Notes: generated by a model not told the origin, from the sequence alone. DNA of 37,306 nt from an uncultured Gammaproteobacteria bacterium (GCA_938034705.1 CALHMG010000352.1:1-37306), one strand, 5' to 3'; numbered from the stretch's first letter, positions 17,449-26,599 are shown. A program made the numbers and translations.

Positions 17449-18105
17449 TTGTCTGACCAGATACATCGACTTTTTGTTGCCTCTGGCAACTTCATAGACC
17501 ATCGACTGAGAATCCGGCCAGCACGGTCTGCCGCCAACCGGCCGATGGCTGGTCTGGCAATGCTGTTCTCGTTGCTTTGCTGGTCTACGCATGCCCACGC
17601 GCTGCTTTCGGTTGAAACCACGATCGTGCGCTGCGAACTTGCGGACCACGCCGGGCTTTTCAACTACGGGCCAACCGCCGGTGGCACGGACGATGACGAC
17701 GACTCGGTAAAAAACCGCTACTCGTCATGGATGATGGGCGCCAACACAAAGCTTGAGCGAATGCCCGTGGTGATCTACTGGATACCGAAAGCCGATGGTG
17801 GTCCTCTCATGCGGGTTCAGACGAATTCCCAGGATCGAAAGACTGCACATCTGCTCTCCATCGACGACGATCATGTTTCGTCAGTGGTGTCATTGTCGGA
17901 CATCTCGGTCACACGATCACTTCTGGTAACCGTAAATTTTCGTCGTGAGACCGTGAGCGCTGCGCGCATTGAATCAAGCAGCGGTGGCCTGCGAACCGAC
18001 GCCTTCACTTTCGATTGCGAGTTCGAACCGTCAGCCACGATCGTTCCGGGGCTGCTCGGAGACCGCTTCAAATTTCTCGATTCTCCTGCCAAGAAGGACA
18101 AGTAA
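17449..18105 (+). CDS. Secreted protein of unknown function
   Basis: 218 residues from a TTG at 17449, with GGAG 9 nt upstream. A basic N-terminal region of about 32 residues precedes a hydrophobic core, MAGLAMLFSLLCW, and a likely signal-peptidase site at THAHA-LL near residue 51. An ATG at 17545 would give a shorter signal with no basic residues. The mature part has an Asp run (DDDDD) and is mostly beta-like. No family recognised. It ends 3 nt before the PhyH gene, whose ribosome binding site lies in its last codons, so the two are probably translated together. Confidence 0.65.
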   Translation: MSDQIHRLFVASGNFIDHRLRIRPARSAANRPMAGLAMLFSLLCWSTHAHALLSVETTIVRCELADHAGLFNYGPTAGGTDDDDDSVKNRYSSWMMGANTKLERMPVVIYWIPKADGGPLMRVQTNSQDRKTAHLLSIDDDHVSSVVSLSDISVTRSLLVTVNFRRETVSAARIESSSGGLRTDAFTFDCEFEPSATIVPGLLGDRFKFLDSPAKKDK

Positions 18106-18108
18106 TCG

Positions 18109-18939
18109 ATGGCCCTGAATCAACAGCAGATCGATCAGTTCAAAAAGGATGGATTTCTTTCACCGCTGGATGTGATGTCGCCGGACGAAGCTGCAGACTA
18201 CAGGCGGCGTCTGGAGGAAGCCGAAGTCCGGTATCCCGGACAGCTGGTTGGCCGCCATCGAAATAATCCTCATGTCGCTTTTCCGCTATTTGACGAACTC
18301 GCACACCATCCGGTCATCGTGTCCGCCGCCAAAAGCCTGCTCGGCGATGACGTCCTCATCTGCGGCACCGTGCTTTTTGTCAAAGAGGCGCACAGCGATG
18401 GTTTTGTGAGCTTCCATCAGGACGCCACCTATATGGGAATGACACCGCATCTCGGTATTTCCGCCTGGATCGCTCTGACACACAGCAATGCAGAAAATGG
18501 CTGCATGCGCATGATACCGGGTTCACACCGGGACGAAATTCGACCTCACACCGATACAGACGACGACGCGAATATTCTTACGCGAGGTCAGACCGTACGA
18601 GACGTCGACGAAACCGACGCCGTAGAGCTGATACTTGAGCCAGGACAAATGTCCCTGCATCACATAAAGACGCTGCATGACTCCAAGCCTAACCTGACCG
18701 CTGACAGACGCATTGGATTCACAATTCAGTGTTATATACCGCCCGAGGTGCGCCAGACTAAAGGCAACATGCGAGTGCAGGTTGCCGCCGGGCGTGACAC
18801 CCGCGGTCACAACGAACATGTCGCACGGCCGGCTCGTGATTACGCGGACTTCGAAGAAGCGTGTCAGCGGCGTGACGTGGTCAACGATGACTGGTCCGAA
18901 ATTCTCTACACCGATTCGGACAAAAAGCGCGTCTACTAG
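18109..18939 (+). CDS. Phytanoyl-CoA dioxygenase (PhyH) family protein
   Basis: 276 residues of the 2-oxoglutarate/iron dioxygenase fold. The iron ligands are visible: H103 and D105 in FHQDATYMG and the distal histidine near H190 in LHDSKPN. RRIGFTIQCY carries the 2OG-binding arginine. CMRMIPGSH at about 137-145 is a standard PhyH block. Family members hydroxylate lipids, osmolytes such as ectoine, or small metabolites; the substrate here is open. A ribosome binding site AAGGA lies in the end of the upstream secreted-protein gene. A short AGCGCT hairpin at 18962-18976 lies between this gene and the convergent EamA gene. Confidence 0.92.
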   Translation: MALNQQQIDQFKKDGFLSPLDVMSPDEAADYRRRLEEAEVRYPGQLVGRHRNNPHVAFPLFDELAHHPVIVSAAKSLLGDDVLICGTVLFVKEAHSDGFVSFHQDATYMGMTPHLGISAWIALTHSNAENGCMRMIPGSHRDEIRPHTDTDDDANILTRGQTVRDVDETDAVELILEPGQMSLHHIKTLHDSKPNLTADRRIGFTIQCYIPPEVRQTKGNMRVQVAAGRDTRGHNEHVARPARDYADFEEACQRRDVVNDDWSEILYTDSDKKRVY

Positions 18940-18987
18940 CGGTTCGATTGGCCCGTCTCCGAGCGCTACAAGCGCTTTGACTCCGGA

Positions 18988-19854
18988 TCATCCATTTCTG
19001 CGTGAGCTAGCTTGCTCCCGCCACAGAATTATCAATCCCGATCCGATGATGATGACGCCTCCCAGGACGGCGTTAAGCGACGGAATCTCATTCCAGATCA
19101 GGGCGCCATACGCCGTTGCGCAAATGATAATGATGTACTGGACCGGGGCGAGCAACGAGAGCTCACCGATCCGAATGGCTTTGATCGAACAGAAAAAAGA
19201 AACACCGACCAGTAACGCCGCGGCGATGCAGAGTCCGTATTCAGAAGGCGCAACGCTGTCTTTCCAGCCCAGAAAAAGCGTAAGCAGTCCCGCCAGAGAC
19301 ACGACGGTCGCGGTCGTCAGGGTCACCGACGCGGCGGGAATGTCCTTGGGGATATAACGGGTTGCGACATCACGTCCGGCCACGCCTATCGCCGCCGCCA
19401 GTGGCAGCAGCAGGTGCAGATCGAACCCGTCCGCGTCTCTCCATGTGATCAGCAACACACCGACAAACCCTGCCAGTACGGCCAGCCAGCGCCATGGTCC
19501 AACGCGTTCACCGAACAGCGGGCCTGACACAGCAGTCAAAATGATCGGGGAAGTGAACACAAGCGTTGTGGCCACCGCGAGCGGGACGTAGGCGAGACTC
19601 GACAGGAACGCAAGCGTGGCGAACATTTCGGTCAGGGCCCGAACGAGGCACCACTTCTCGGTTAGCAACCTCGGTTTGATCCCGTGCCCGGATACGAGCA
19701 GGACAATGGCGAGACCGGTGCACAACGCAACGCCGCGGATCGCGACGACTTGCCCCATCGGCAACGAAGCGCCCAGAAACTTGAAGATTGCGTCATTGGA
19801 AGCGAGAGCGACCATGGCCAGGGCCATCAGCGCAATTGCCAGGCGGTTGTTCAT
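18988..19854 (-). CDS. EamA/DMT family transporter
   Basis: 288 residues from the ATG at 19854, giving the standard short N-terminus ahead of the first membrane segment. Ten hydrophobic segments in two five-segment halves are evident, each an EamA domain. VPLAVATTLVFTSPIILTAVSG closes the first half and LLAPVQYIIIICATAYGALIWNE the second. The frame continues upstream, but that part is hydrophilic and unlike the family. Such proteins export metabolites or take up small solutes. It is divergent from the aconitase X genes and could serve their substrate, which is only a suggestion. Confidence 0.9.
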   Translation of the reverse strand: MNNRLAIALMALAMVALASNDAIFKFLGASLPMGQVVAIRGVALCTGLAIVLLVSGHGIKPRLLTEKWCLVRALTEMFATLAFLSSLAYVPLAVATTLVFTSPIILTAVSGPLFGERVGPWRWLAVLAGFVGVLLITWRDADGFDLHLLLPLAAAIGVAGRDVATRYIPKDIPAASVTLTTATVVSLAGLLTLFLGWKDSVAPSEYGLCIAAALLVGVSFFCSIKAIRIGELSLLAPVQYIIIICATAYGALIWNEIPSLNAVLGGVIIIGSGLIILWREQASSRRNG

Positions 19855-20042
19855 CGACGGACATGTCAAACAGCGGAATAGGGCAGCGAACGTAACAGGA
19901 AACGCCGCCGGATGTTGTTCCAGATACGAAGTCTCCTGGATGACAATCGATGGGCCGTCCGCGCGATCAGTCTGGCAGACGGACTGTGGCAACTTTCAAC
20001 CCGGAACGTTTCGAAGGCGCGATTTCGCGCTAGGATAGTTCC

Positions 20043-21323
20043 ATGAACGAGATGGTTGAGCTGACTGAACGAGACCGGGAAATTGCGAGCGGCGATCGCG
20101 GCGAAGCGTTGCAGTTTGCGATGCAGGTCGTGTTACGCGCGGCCAGCATCATGCGTGCGCCATATCTCATCGACGCCGGGTTTGTGCACATAGATTCGTG
20201 TCACTACTACGGCACCGCGCACAACGATTTCGCTCAGTATTTTGTCGATCACGGGCTGAAGTTCGAGATTCCGGCCTGGACGAACACGGTCCCTGTCAGC
20301 TTGAGTCAGCCGGAGATTCGGATTGACGCCAATTTGACTACGCTGCGGGAATCGCGCGACCTGGCAGACCTGTATGTTGATCTCGGCGCCAACCCCGTCT
20401 GGACCTGCGCTCCCTATCAGCTTCCCGGAAGTCCGGGTTTCGGCGAGCATATTGTCGGCTCGGAATCCAACGCCGTCGCTTATTTCAACTCTGCTGTTGG
20501 TGCTCGCACCAACAAGTACGGCGATTTTCTCGACGTCTGCGCAGGACTGGTTGGTCGTGTTCCTTTTGCCGGTCTTCATACGGACGCGGCAAGACACGGG
20601 CAGATTGTTTTTGACGTGTCGCGAATCGATCCAGGTTTACGTGCGACGGAAGTGTTCTGTCATGTGCTTGGGCATCTCGTGGGCGGCGCCACGGGCAGTC
20701 GTATTCCCGTGATCGACGGCCTGCCACCATCGACGACACCTGACAGTCTGAAAGCTATCAGCGCGGCTGGAGCCGCGTCCGGCGGTGTGGCCCTGTTTCA
20801 TGCCGCTGGCGTTACGCCGGAGGCGCCCGACATCGCGACCGCGTTGGGTCACAAAGCCCCGGAGAAAACGGTGATCGTGACGAGTGAAATGCTCCGACAG
20901 GCGCGGGATTCGCTATCCACGGCATCGCCCGGCCCCCTGAATATGGTCGCACTCGGGACTCCGCACTTTTCACTGACGGAGTTCGAGCGCCTGGCCGCGG
21001 CTTTCGATCAACGCCCCATTCATCCTGATCTCACCTTTTATGTTTCAACCAGCCGGCATGTTGCAAACAGCGCAGGAGATGCGGGCTGGATTGATGTGCT
21101 CGAAGCGTCCGGTGTCAATGTAACGGTGGATACCTGTACCTATTTCTCGCCCGCTGTCCGAGCGGCGAAAGGACGCGTTATGACCAATTCGGCCAAGTGG
21201 GCCTACTACGCACCGGGGATGCTCGATGTTGAAGTGGCGTTCGGGAGTCTTGAGGACTGTGTGGAGTCTGCCGTTGCCGGAACCGTTGTGCGTGACGAGT
21301 CGATCTGGATGAAAGGCAGCTGA
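20043..21323 (+). CDS. Aconitase X large (catalytic) subunit
   Basis: 426 residues of the AcnX/DUF521 family. Known members dehydrate cis-3-hydroxy-L-proline in bacteria or phosphomevalonate in archaea. Conserved blocks visible are IDSCHYYG, the NPVWTCAPYQLPGSPGFGEHIVGSES region split by C122, GLVGRVPFAGLH, TCTYFSP with C365, and NSAKWAYY near the end. C122, C166 and C365 are candidate iron-sulfur ligands. The VALGTPHFS block has Thr where I recall Cys or Ser in relatives. The ribosome binding site AGGA precedes the ATG. Its stop overlaps the small-subunit start (TGATG), so the subunits are coupled. The split arrangement matches type II AcnX. Confidence 0.92.
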   Translation: MNEMVELTERDREIASGDRGEALQFAMQVVLRAASIMRAPYLIDAGFVHIDSCHYYGTAHNDFAQYFVDHGLKFEIPAWTNTVPVSLSQPEIRIDANLTTLRESRDLADLYVDLGANPVWTCAPYQLPGSPGFGEHIVGSESNAVAYFNSAVGARTNKYGDFLDVCAGLVGRVPFAGLHTDAARHGQIVFDVSRIDPGLRATEVFCHVLGHLVGGATGSRIPVIDGLPPSTTPDSLKAISAAGAASGGVALFHAAGVTPEAPDIATALGHKAPEKTVIVTSEMLRQARDSLSTASPGPLNMVALGTPHFSLTEFERLAAAFDQRPIHPDLTFYVSTSRHVANSAGDAGWIDVLEASGVNVTVDTCTYFSPAVRAAKGRVMTNSAKWAYYAPGMLDVEVAFGSLEDCVESAVAGTVVRDESIWMKGS

Positions 21324-21757
21324 TGAGTTTCTCTGCCGCCAACGCCATACAGGGGATGGTGCTCAATCCCGGATCCGCTGCAGGGGAGGTGATACGACTC
21401 GACGAGCCTTTGAGTTTCTGGGGCGGTTACGACCCCGCAACCGGTATGGTGATCGATCAACACCATCCACAGTCCGGCGTTGTTGTTCGACAGAAGATTC
21501 TCGTGCTGCCGTCGAGTCGCGGATCAGCCGGCACGCCGGCCGGCGTCGCTGAAAGTATTCGAACCGGCCACGGGCCAAGCGCGATCGTCATCGGCAGTTC
21601 CGATGTCAACATTGCAATTGGTGCGATGGTTGCCGACATGCTGTACTCCAGCGATACGCCGGTACTCGCGATTACCCTTGAGGAGACCGCAATCCTGACA
21701 ACCGGGCTGCGGGTGCGAATCGGCCGCAGCGGCATGATCGAACCTGACGGTGATTGA
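21323..21757 (+). CDS. Aconitase X small subunit (DUF126, swivel domain)
   Basis: 144 residues matching the DUF126 domain that forms the mobile swivel of AcnX. The blocks GEVIRLDEPLSFWGGYDP, GVVVRQKILVLPSSRGS and the closing LRVRIG are diagnostic. PSSRGS carries the serine and arginine that reach into the active site in the aconitase superfamily. It begins within the stop of the large subunit. Together the two should form one dehydratase; cis-3-hydroxyproline is the best-known bacterial substrate, but neither proline racemase nor pyrroline-2-carboxylate reductase genes are visible here. Confidence 0.92.
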   Translation: MSFSAANAIQGMVLNPGSAAGEVIRLDEPLSFWGGYDPATGMVIDQHHPQSGVVVRQKILVLPSSRGSAGTPAGVAESIRTGHGPSAIVIGSSDVNIAIGAMVADMLYSSDTPVLAITLEETAILTTGLRVRIGRSGMIEPDGD

Positions 21758-21953
21758 AACCGGGGAATGATCGAACTCCGGGATGACCCAGGCTTGCTGT
21801 TGACCGGGCGTCAGCACGGCAAAACGCCGGCAAAGCCACCGATTTGAAGTATTTTTTGAGGCCCGGGAACCGGACGTAAATTATCAGCCCACACAGACCA
21901 GATCAGGCCGGTATACTGAAGACCTGACCTTATGGTTTCCAAGCCGGTTCGTG

Positions 21954-22238
21954 ATGCAGCCTTTGCCGTTTCTCAATGATCCCATCATCCACACTTCGGT
22001 GCTCACGGCGCTGTTCCTGATCAATGGGATTTTGACAATCACGCTCGCTTTCAAATCTCTGGATCCGGTTCGAGCCGAAGGCCTTTGCGTTGTCGTGCTT
22101 TCGGTTGTCGTTTTTCTGCTCTGCGCGAATCTGGATCAGCCTCAAACGATATTGATGTTGATACAGGCCGGACAGTTGATACTGCTGGTTCTGCTCAATT
22201 TTCTGTTCAGACGCGAGCCACTGCGGCGCACTCGCTGA
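21954..22238 (+). CDS. Small membrane protein coupled to the DUF362 gene
   Basis: 94 residues from the ATG at 21954; a GTG immediately before is also possible. Three hydrophobic segments lie at about residues 13-30, 40-57 and 64-82, with a basic tail FRREPLRRTR. This looks like a small multi-span inner-membrane protein. No family recognised. It ends one nucleotide before the DUF362 gene, so the two are very likely co-translated. A TATACT at 21912-21917 could be a -10, but no good -35 is visible. Confidence 0.65.
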   Translation: MQPLPFLNDPIIHTSVLTALFLINGILTITLAFKSLDPVRAEGLCVVVLSVVVFLLCANLDQPQTILMLIQAGQLILLVLLNFLFRREPLRRTR

Positions 22239-22239
22239 C

Positions 22240-23169
22240 ATGCTCCATCTCATTGCCCAGGATCAGTACGACCGTGAGGCGATCAAGCAACAGCTTGATC
22301 CGGTTGTGCTGGACCAGTATCTGGATGATGCGGTCCGCGGCAACAGACGCATATTGCTGAAACCGAATTTCGTGATGCCTGCACCTCGCGTTGATGCGTC
22401 AACGACGCATCCGGAGTTTTATCTGGCCGTTGCCGAACTTTTGATCGATCGTGGCTTCAGCGTTGGCATCGGAGAGTCTCCGGCGATCGGCTCCTGCCGC
22501 GCTGCCCTCAAGGCACACGACGTTCTCGATGAGTGTGATCGTCTTGGCGTTGAAGTCGTCGAGTTCAAACAGGCTGAAGAGTATGCGGGCATTAAAAAGG
22601 ATCGCCACTACAGCCGACTCACAATCGCGCAGGAATTAAAGTCCTGGGATTGCCTGATCAATCTGCCCAAGTTGAAGACTCATCAGCAGTTTACGTTTAC
22701 GGCAGCATCCAAAAATCTTTATGGATGTGTTGTGGGTAAGCGTAAGTTCCTTCGTCACAACCTCTGTGCGAACGATCCGGTTCGATTCGGCTCCATGATT
22801 CTTGCCAACGCGAATCGCGCCGGCAGCGCGTTGCATATTGGCGATGGCATCACAGCGATGCACGTGAAAGGACCTCGGGGTGGGCGACCGTTTCCGCTTG
22901 GCACCATGATCGTGGCGCAGGACCATCTCGCACACGACTGGCTTTTCTGTCTTCTGACAGGTCTCGACCCAATGCAGACTCCGCTGTTTCGGGCGGCTTC
23001 GAAGCAGGAGCGTGATGCGGCACGGCTGGAAGCCGAGTCAATCGCCATGGACAGGGAGTTTCGCGTGGCTCAAGGATTCCAGCACGCGCCGTTGATCCAT
23101 ATCAGCTTCAGCCCCTGGGCAATTGCGCGCTCGGGTTTCAGAACGCTTCGACATTCACTAGGCGGATAG
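22240..23169 (+). CDS. DUF362 domain-containing protein
   Basis: 309 residues with the DUF362 pattern: RRILLKPNFVMPAPR at about 34-48, a VGIGESPAIGS block at about 75, and the diagnostic INLPKLKTHQQFTFTAASKN with NLYGCVVG in the middle. Unlike many relatives it lacks an attached ferredoxin-like 4Fe-4S region. The family function is poorly defined. Here it follows a small membrane protein by one nucleotide, which suggests a membrane-associated pair. A hairpin TCGAGCC/GGCTCGA (23179-23203) follows the stop without a T-run. Confidence 0.88.
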   Translation: MLHLIAQDQYDREAIKQQLDPVVLDQYLDDAVRGNRRILLKPNFVMPAPRVDASTTHPEFYLAVAELLIDRGFSVGIGESPAIGSCRAALKAHDVLDECDRLGVEVVEFKQAEEYAGIKKDRHYSRLTIAQELKSWDCLINLPKLKTHQQFTFTAASKNLYGCVVGKRKFLRHNLCANDPVRFGSMILANANRAGSALHIGDGITAMHVKGPRGGRPFPLGTMIVAQDHLAHDWLFCLLTGLDPMQTPLFRAASKQERDAARLEAESIAMDREFRVAQGFQHAPLIHISFSPWAIARSGFRTLRHSLGG

Positions 23170-23236
23170 CTTGTGGAATCGAGCCGATTTCCTGCGGGCT
23201 CGACTCACTCTGCGGTAGGCGACAGACCCCGGCTGT

Positions 23237-23264
23237 TTGACCGACACAATTATCGAGTGATAAT
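23237..23264 (+). promoter_or_regulatory. Strong promoter of the TauD gene, likely giving a leaderless mRNA
   Basis: TTGACC (23237-23242) and GATAAT (23259-23264), both 5/6 to consensus, are 16 bp apart. The ATG at 23271 lies 6 nt after the -10, where transcription should begin. There is no Shine-Dalgarno sequence. A palindrome ATTATC-gagt-GATAAT (23249-23264) overlaps the -10 and could be an operator. Confidence 0.65.
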
Positions 23265-23270
23265 CACCTC

Positions 23271-24317
23271 ATGATTGATTCAAGCGCTATCACCGGACCA
23301 GCCTGTTGGCATGGCGACGAACTCAAGACCAGCACCGAGTGGCAGTTTCATCTCGATGATGCGGATCGGGCGGAAATCCATGCTGCCGTTGAAACCACGC
23401 GACAGGTACCGATTCACGCCCTCAACTCGACGCTGTTCAGTCTGCCACGGCTGGCTCCGCGGCTGACGCGCCTGCATCACGACCTCATAGAGGGCCGGGG
23501 GTTCGTGCTGATCCGGGGGATGCCGGTCTCATCGATGGATCGTGAAGAGATCATTCGCGCCTACGTCGGTGTCGCAACGTATCTCGGCACAGCGGTGTCG
23601 CAAAATGGCAAAGGGCATCTAGTCGGTCACGTGCGGGATCTCGGCAACGACCCGAGTGATCCGGCGACCCGGGTATACACGACAACGTGGCGGCAGCCTT
23701 TTCATACAGACAGCTGCGACATTGTTGGACTGTTGTGTCTGCAGCCGGCGAAAAGCGGAGGCGCGAGTGCGATTGCAAGCTCGACGAGTGTCGTCGCCGA
23801 AATGTATCGGACTCGTCCGGATCTGCTCGAAGTCATGATGCAGCCGTTCGTTTACGACCGCAAAAACGAAATCCCTGAAGGTGAGCAGCCCACCTACCAG
23901 ATGCCGGTGGTGCATTACCACCAGAAGAAAGTAAGCGTATTTTATGCGCGCGATTTTATAGAAGCGGCGCTGGTCCGTTTCCCGGAGATCGCGCAGCTGA
24001 GCGAAATTCAGCGCGAGGCGCTCGACTACTTTGATTCGCTAAGTCGAAGCGATCGGTTTCGACTCGATATGGATTTTCGGCAGGGTGATATTCAGTTTCT
24101 GCACAATCATCAGATACTGCATGCGCGAACAACCTATGAAGATCATGAGGAGCCCGAGCTCAAGCGCCACCTGATCAGGCTGTGGCTGTCGGCCAATAAC
24201 CCGCGGGTGTTGCCCGACGTGTACCAGCGCCGTTATGGACCCATCGTCGACGGTGAAATTCGCGGCGGTATTCGTGTTCCGGGCGTCTCGCCGGTGACAC
24301 CACTGAACCCTGAGTAG
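23271..24317 (+). CDS. TauD/TfdA family 2-oxoglutarate dioxygenase
   Basis: 348 residues. The iron site is complete: H145 and D147 in FHTDSCDIVG and the distal H284 in HNHQILHARTTYED, followed by the 2OG arginine region KRHLIRLWLS. GRGFVLIRGMP at about 75-85 is the usual N-terminal strand block. TauD/TfdA members hydroxylate taurine, chlorophenoxy acids, gamma-butyrobetaine-like compounds and others. The substrate is not readable here. It has its own promoter immediately in front of the start codon and a terminator behind, so it is a single-gene unit. Confidence 0.93.
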   Translation: MIDSSAITGPACWHGDELKTSTEWQFHLDDADRAEIHAAVETTRQVPIHALNSTLFSLPRLAPRLTRLHHDLIEGRGFVLIRGMPVSSMDREEIIRAYVGVATYLGTAVSQNGKGHLVGHVRDLGNDPSDPATRVYTTTWRQPFHTDSCDIVGLLCLQPAKSGGASAIASSTSVVAEMYRTRPDLLEVMMQPFVYDRKNEIPEGEQPTYQMPVVHYHQKKVSVFYARDFIEAALVRFPEIAQLSEIQREALDYFDSLSRSDRFRLDMDFRQGDIQFLHNHQILHARTTYEDHEEPELKRHLIRLWLSANNPRVLPDVYQRRYGPIVDGEIRGGIRVPGVSPVTPLNPE

Positions 24318-24418
24318 CCCCGGGGTCAGGCCCGGGGGTTAGGCATGGGTTCCCCGGCGGACTAGCGCGCGGTCAATGCGGATTACCCGGCCCGGATAAA
24401 CGCACCGCAGGAGCGGAA

Positions 24419-24450
24419 AGTCTCGACCCCGACGAGTCGAGACTCCTTTT
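24419..24450 (+). terminator. Terminator between the TauD gene and ybiT
   Basis: Perfect 9-bp stem AGTCTCGAC (24419-24427) / GTCGAGACT (24436-24444) with an 8-nt loop, followed by CC and TTTT. It faces + strand transcription from the TauD gene. Confidence 0.7.
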
Positions 24451-24471
24451 GAGCCCCTTGAATGCCTGACG

Positions 24472-26100
24472 TCAGGCAGCCGGCAGTTCAGCTTCCTCAA
24501 CCGGTTTGACGTCGACCACACCCTGGCTGCGCAGGTATTCGTCATAGTTGCCAACAAAGTCGACGATGCCATCTTCGGTGAATTCCAGAATCCGCGTTGC
24601 CAGGCTCGAGACAAACTCCCGGTCGTGGCTGACGAAGATTAAAGTGCCTTCGTACTGCTCGAGTGCGTAGTTCAGCGACTCGATTGATTCCATGTCGAGG
24701 TGGTTGGTTGGTTCGTCCAGAAGCATGATGTTGTGTTTGCCAAGTGTCAGTTTGCCAAACATCAGTCGTGCCTCTTCACCACCCGACACCACCTTCACCG
24801 ATTTACCAATGTCGTTGCGTGAGAACAGCATGCGGCCGAGAATCGCCCGAATCGCCTGCTCATCATCGTCCGGGTTTTTCCACTGATCCATCCACTGCAG
24901 CAGCGGCATGTCTGTTTCGAAGGCCTCTGAATTGTCCTGGGCGAAATATCCGATATCCGCGTTTTCAGACCATTTCACGTTGCCCTCGGTCGGCTCGATG
25001 TCTTTGGCAAGACAGCGAAGGAGCGTTGTTTTGCCGGCGCCGTTGGGCCCGATGATTGCAATTTTTTCGCCGGCTTCGATCATCAGATTGAGTTTGGTGA
25101 ATAGAGTTTCATCGAACGAGTGCCCGAGTGACTCCAGCTCAATAGCCAGTCGATGCAGTTTCTTTTCCTGTTCGAATCTCATGAAGGGGCTGACTCGACT
25201 CGATGGCTTCATTTCCTCGAGCTGCAGTTTTTCAATCTGCTTGACCCGTGATGTTGCCTGGCGCGCCTTCGATGCGTTGGCGGAAAATCGATTGACGAAT
25301 GTTTGCAGCTCACCAATTCGTGCTTTCTTGCGCGCATTGTCGGACTGAATTCGCTCTTTGATCTGCGTTGACGCGAACATGAAGTCGTCATAGTTGCCCG
25401 GAAAAATCTTGACCTCACCGTAATCCAGATCAGCCATGTGGGTGCACACGCTGTTCAGAAAATGTCGATCGTGGGAGATGATAATCATCGTACACTGACG
25501 TTCGTTGAGGATGCCCTCAAGCCATCTGATCGTGTTGATGTCGAGGTTGTTGGTTGGTTCGTCAAGCAACATGATGTCGGGCTCGGCAAACAACACCTGA
25601 GCCAGCAGAACCCGCAGCTTCCACCCTGGCGCGACCGCGCTCATGGGGCCGTTGTGCTGCTCAAGCGGAATCCCGATGCCGAGCAGAATTTCTCCGGCAC
25701 GCGCTTCGGCGCTGTAGCCGTCGAGCTCACCAAACTGAATTTCCAGGTCGGCGGCTTTCATGCCGTCCTCTTCTGACATTTCTGCAAGCGAATAGATTCG
25801 ATCTCGCTCGGACTTGATCTTCCAGAGTTCGCTGTGACCCATGATGACGGTGTCGACAACGGTGTGTTCCTCGAAAGCGAACTGGTCCTGACCCAGCACG
25901 CCGACTCGCAATTTGGCGTCGATTTTGACGTTGCCGTTGGAGGGTTCCAGCACACCGCTGAGAATTTTCATGAACGTGGATTTACCGGAGCCGTTGGCCC
26001 CGATGAGGCCGTAGCGCCGGCCCTCGGTAAATTTGACTGACACGTCCTCAAACAGTGGCTTTTCACCAAACTGCATTGTGATATTCGACGTAGAGATCAC
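24472..26100 (-). CDS. ybiT: ABC-F family ATPase YbiT
   Basis: 542 residues with two ABC domains and no membrane segments. The sequence follows E. coli YbiT closely throughout, starting with [17 protein letters not shown], then GANGSGKST (first Walker A), QDQFAFEE and [18 protein letters not shown]. The inter-domain linker [15 protein letters not shown] leads to GPNGAGKTT (second Walker A) and a [13 protein letters not shown] signature. ABC-F proteins bind the ribosomal E site during translation and relieve stalling. The start is GTG at 26100, matching the family N-terminus. It is divergent from the DUF1272 gene. Confidence 0.95.
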   Translation of the reverse strand: MISTSNITMQFGEKPLFEDVSVKFTEGRRYGLIGANGSGKSTFMKILSGVLEPSNGNVKIDAKLRVGVLGQDQFAFEEHTVVDTVIMGHSELWKIKSERDRIYSLAEMSEEDGMKAADLEIQFGELDGYSAEARAGEILLGIGIPLEQHNGPMSAVAPGWKLRVLLAQVLFAEPDIMLLDEPTNNLDINTIRWLEGILNERQCTMIIISHDRHFLNSVCTHMADLDYGEVKIFPGNYDDFMFASTQIKERIQSDNARKKARIGELQTFVNRFSANASKARQATSRVKQIEKLQLEEMKPSSRVSPFMRFEQEKKLHRLAIELESLGHSFDETLFTKLNLMIEAGEKIAIIGPNGAGKTTLLRCLAKDIEPTEGNVKWSENADIGYFAQDNSEAFETDMPLLQWMDQWKNPDDDEQAIRAILGRMLFSRNDIGKSVKVVSGGEEARLMFGKLTLGKHNIMLLDEPTNHLDMESIESLNYALEQYEGTLIFVSHDREFVSSLATRILEFTEDGIVDFVGNYDEYLRSQGVVDVKPVEEAELPAA

Positions 26101-26293
26101 GATAGTTCCACTCTGACAGGGTTCGGGGGTATGGTTGAATCGAGGCCGCTCGAGGTGTCAATAAGACAGGCACGCAGACGAGGCCGACTCGCGGGCAGAG
26201 GTTACAACAACTTTTCGCCGGATGCTGGTAAACCTTAAGCCTCGTGTTCGGAAATTTACAAATTCAAACCAGGAAAGATCAACAGGGGGTGTC

Positions 26294-26599
26294 ATGCTGG
26301 AACTTCGACCCGGGTGCGAACATTGCGATCGCGATCTGCCACCTGAATCAACAGACGCGAAAATCTGCAGCTTTGAGTGCACCTTCTGTTCGAACTGCGT
26401 TCAGACGGTGCTCGAAAACGTCTGCCCCAATTGCGGTGGTGGCTTTGAAAATCGACCGATTCGACCGCATATTGATCACGTTGGGCCTCACACAGGTAAC
26501 CGACCGCCGTCCACCGACCGAAAGCACAAACCGGTAGATCTGGAACGGCACCGTGAGCTCGTCGCCAGAATCAAGCCCCTGGCGCCTCATCTGAGGTAA
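26294..26599 (+). CDS. DUF1272 zinc-binding protein
   Basis: 101 residues from the ATG at 26294 with an AGGGGG ribosome binding site just upstream. LELRPGCEHCDRDLPP and ICSFECTFCSNCVQTVLENVCPNCGGGF carry seven or more cysteines in the spaced pairs of the DUF1272 family, a small predicted zinc-binding domain of unknown function. An extra tail of about 40 basic residues follows. The frame continues upstream to 26222, but that part lacks family similarity. It stands alone between ybiT and the J-domain pair. Confidence 0.88.
   Translation: MLELRPGCEHCDRDLPPESTDAKICSFECTFCSNCVQTVLENVCPNCGGGFENRPIRPHIDHVGPHTGNRPPSTDRKHKPVDLERHRELVARIKPLAPHLR

Noticed and set aside
18988-19030. Second REP-like element near the end of the EamA gene
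   Set aside because: A GGGAGCAAGCTAGCTC-like stretch is suggestive, but it lies in coding sequence and the arms do not pair as in the 4777-4820 element.
18713-19357. 214-residue plus-strand frame across the PhyH/EamA junction
   Set aside because: It lies antisense to or out of phase with two clear genes and has low-complexity, non-family sequence.
26222-26293. Upstream extension of the DUF1272 gene
   Set aside because: The ATG at 26294 matches the family N-terminus and has a ribosome binding site; the earlier codons do not.
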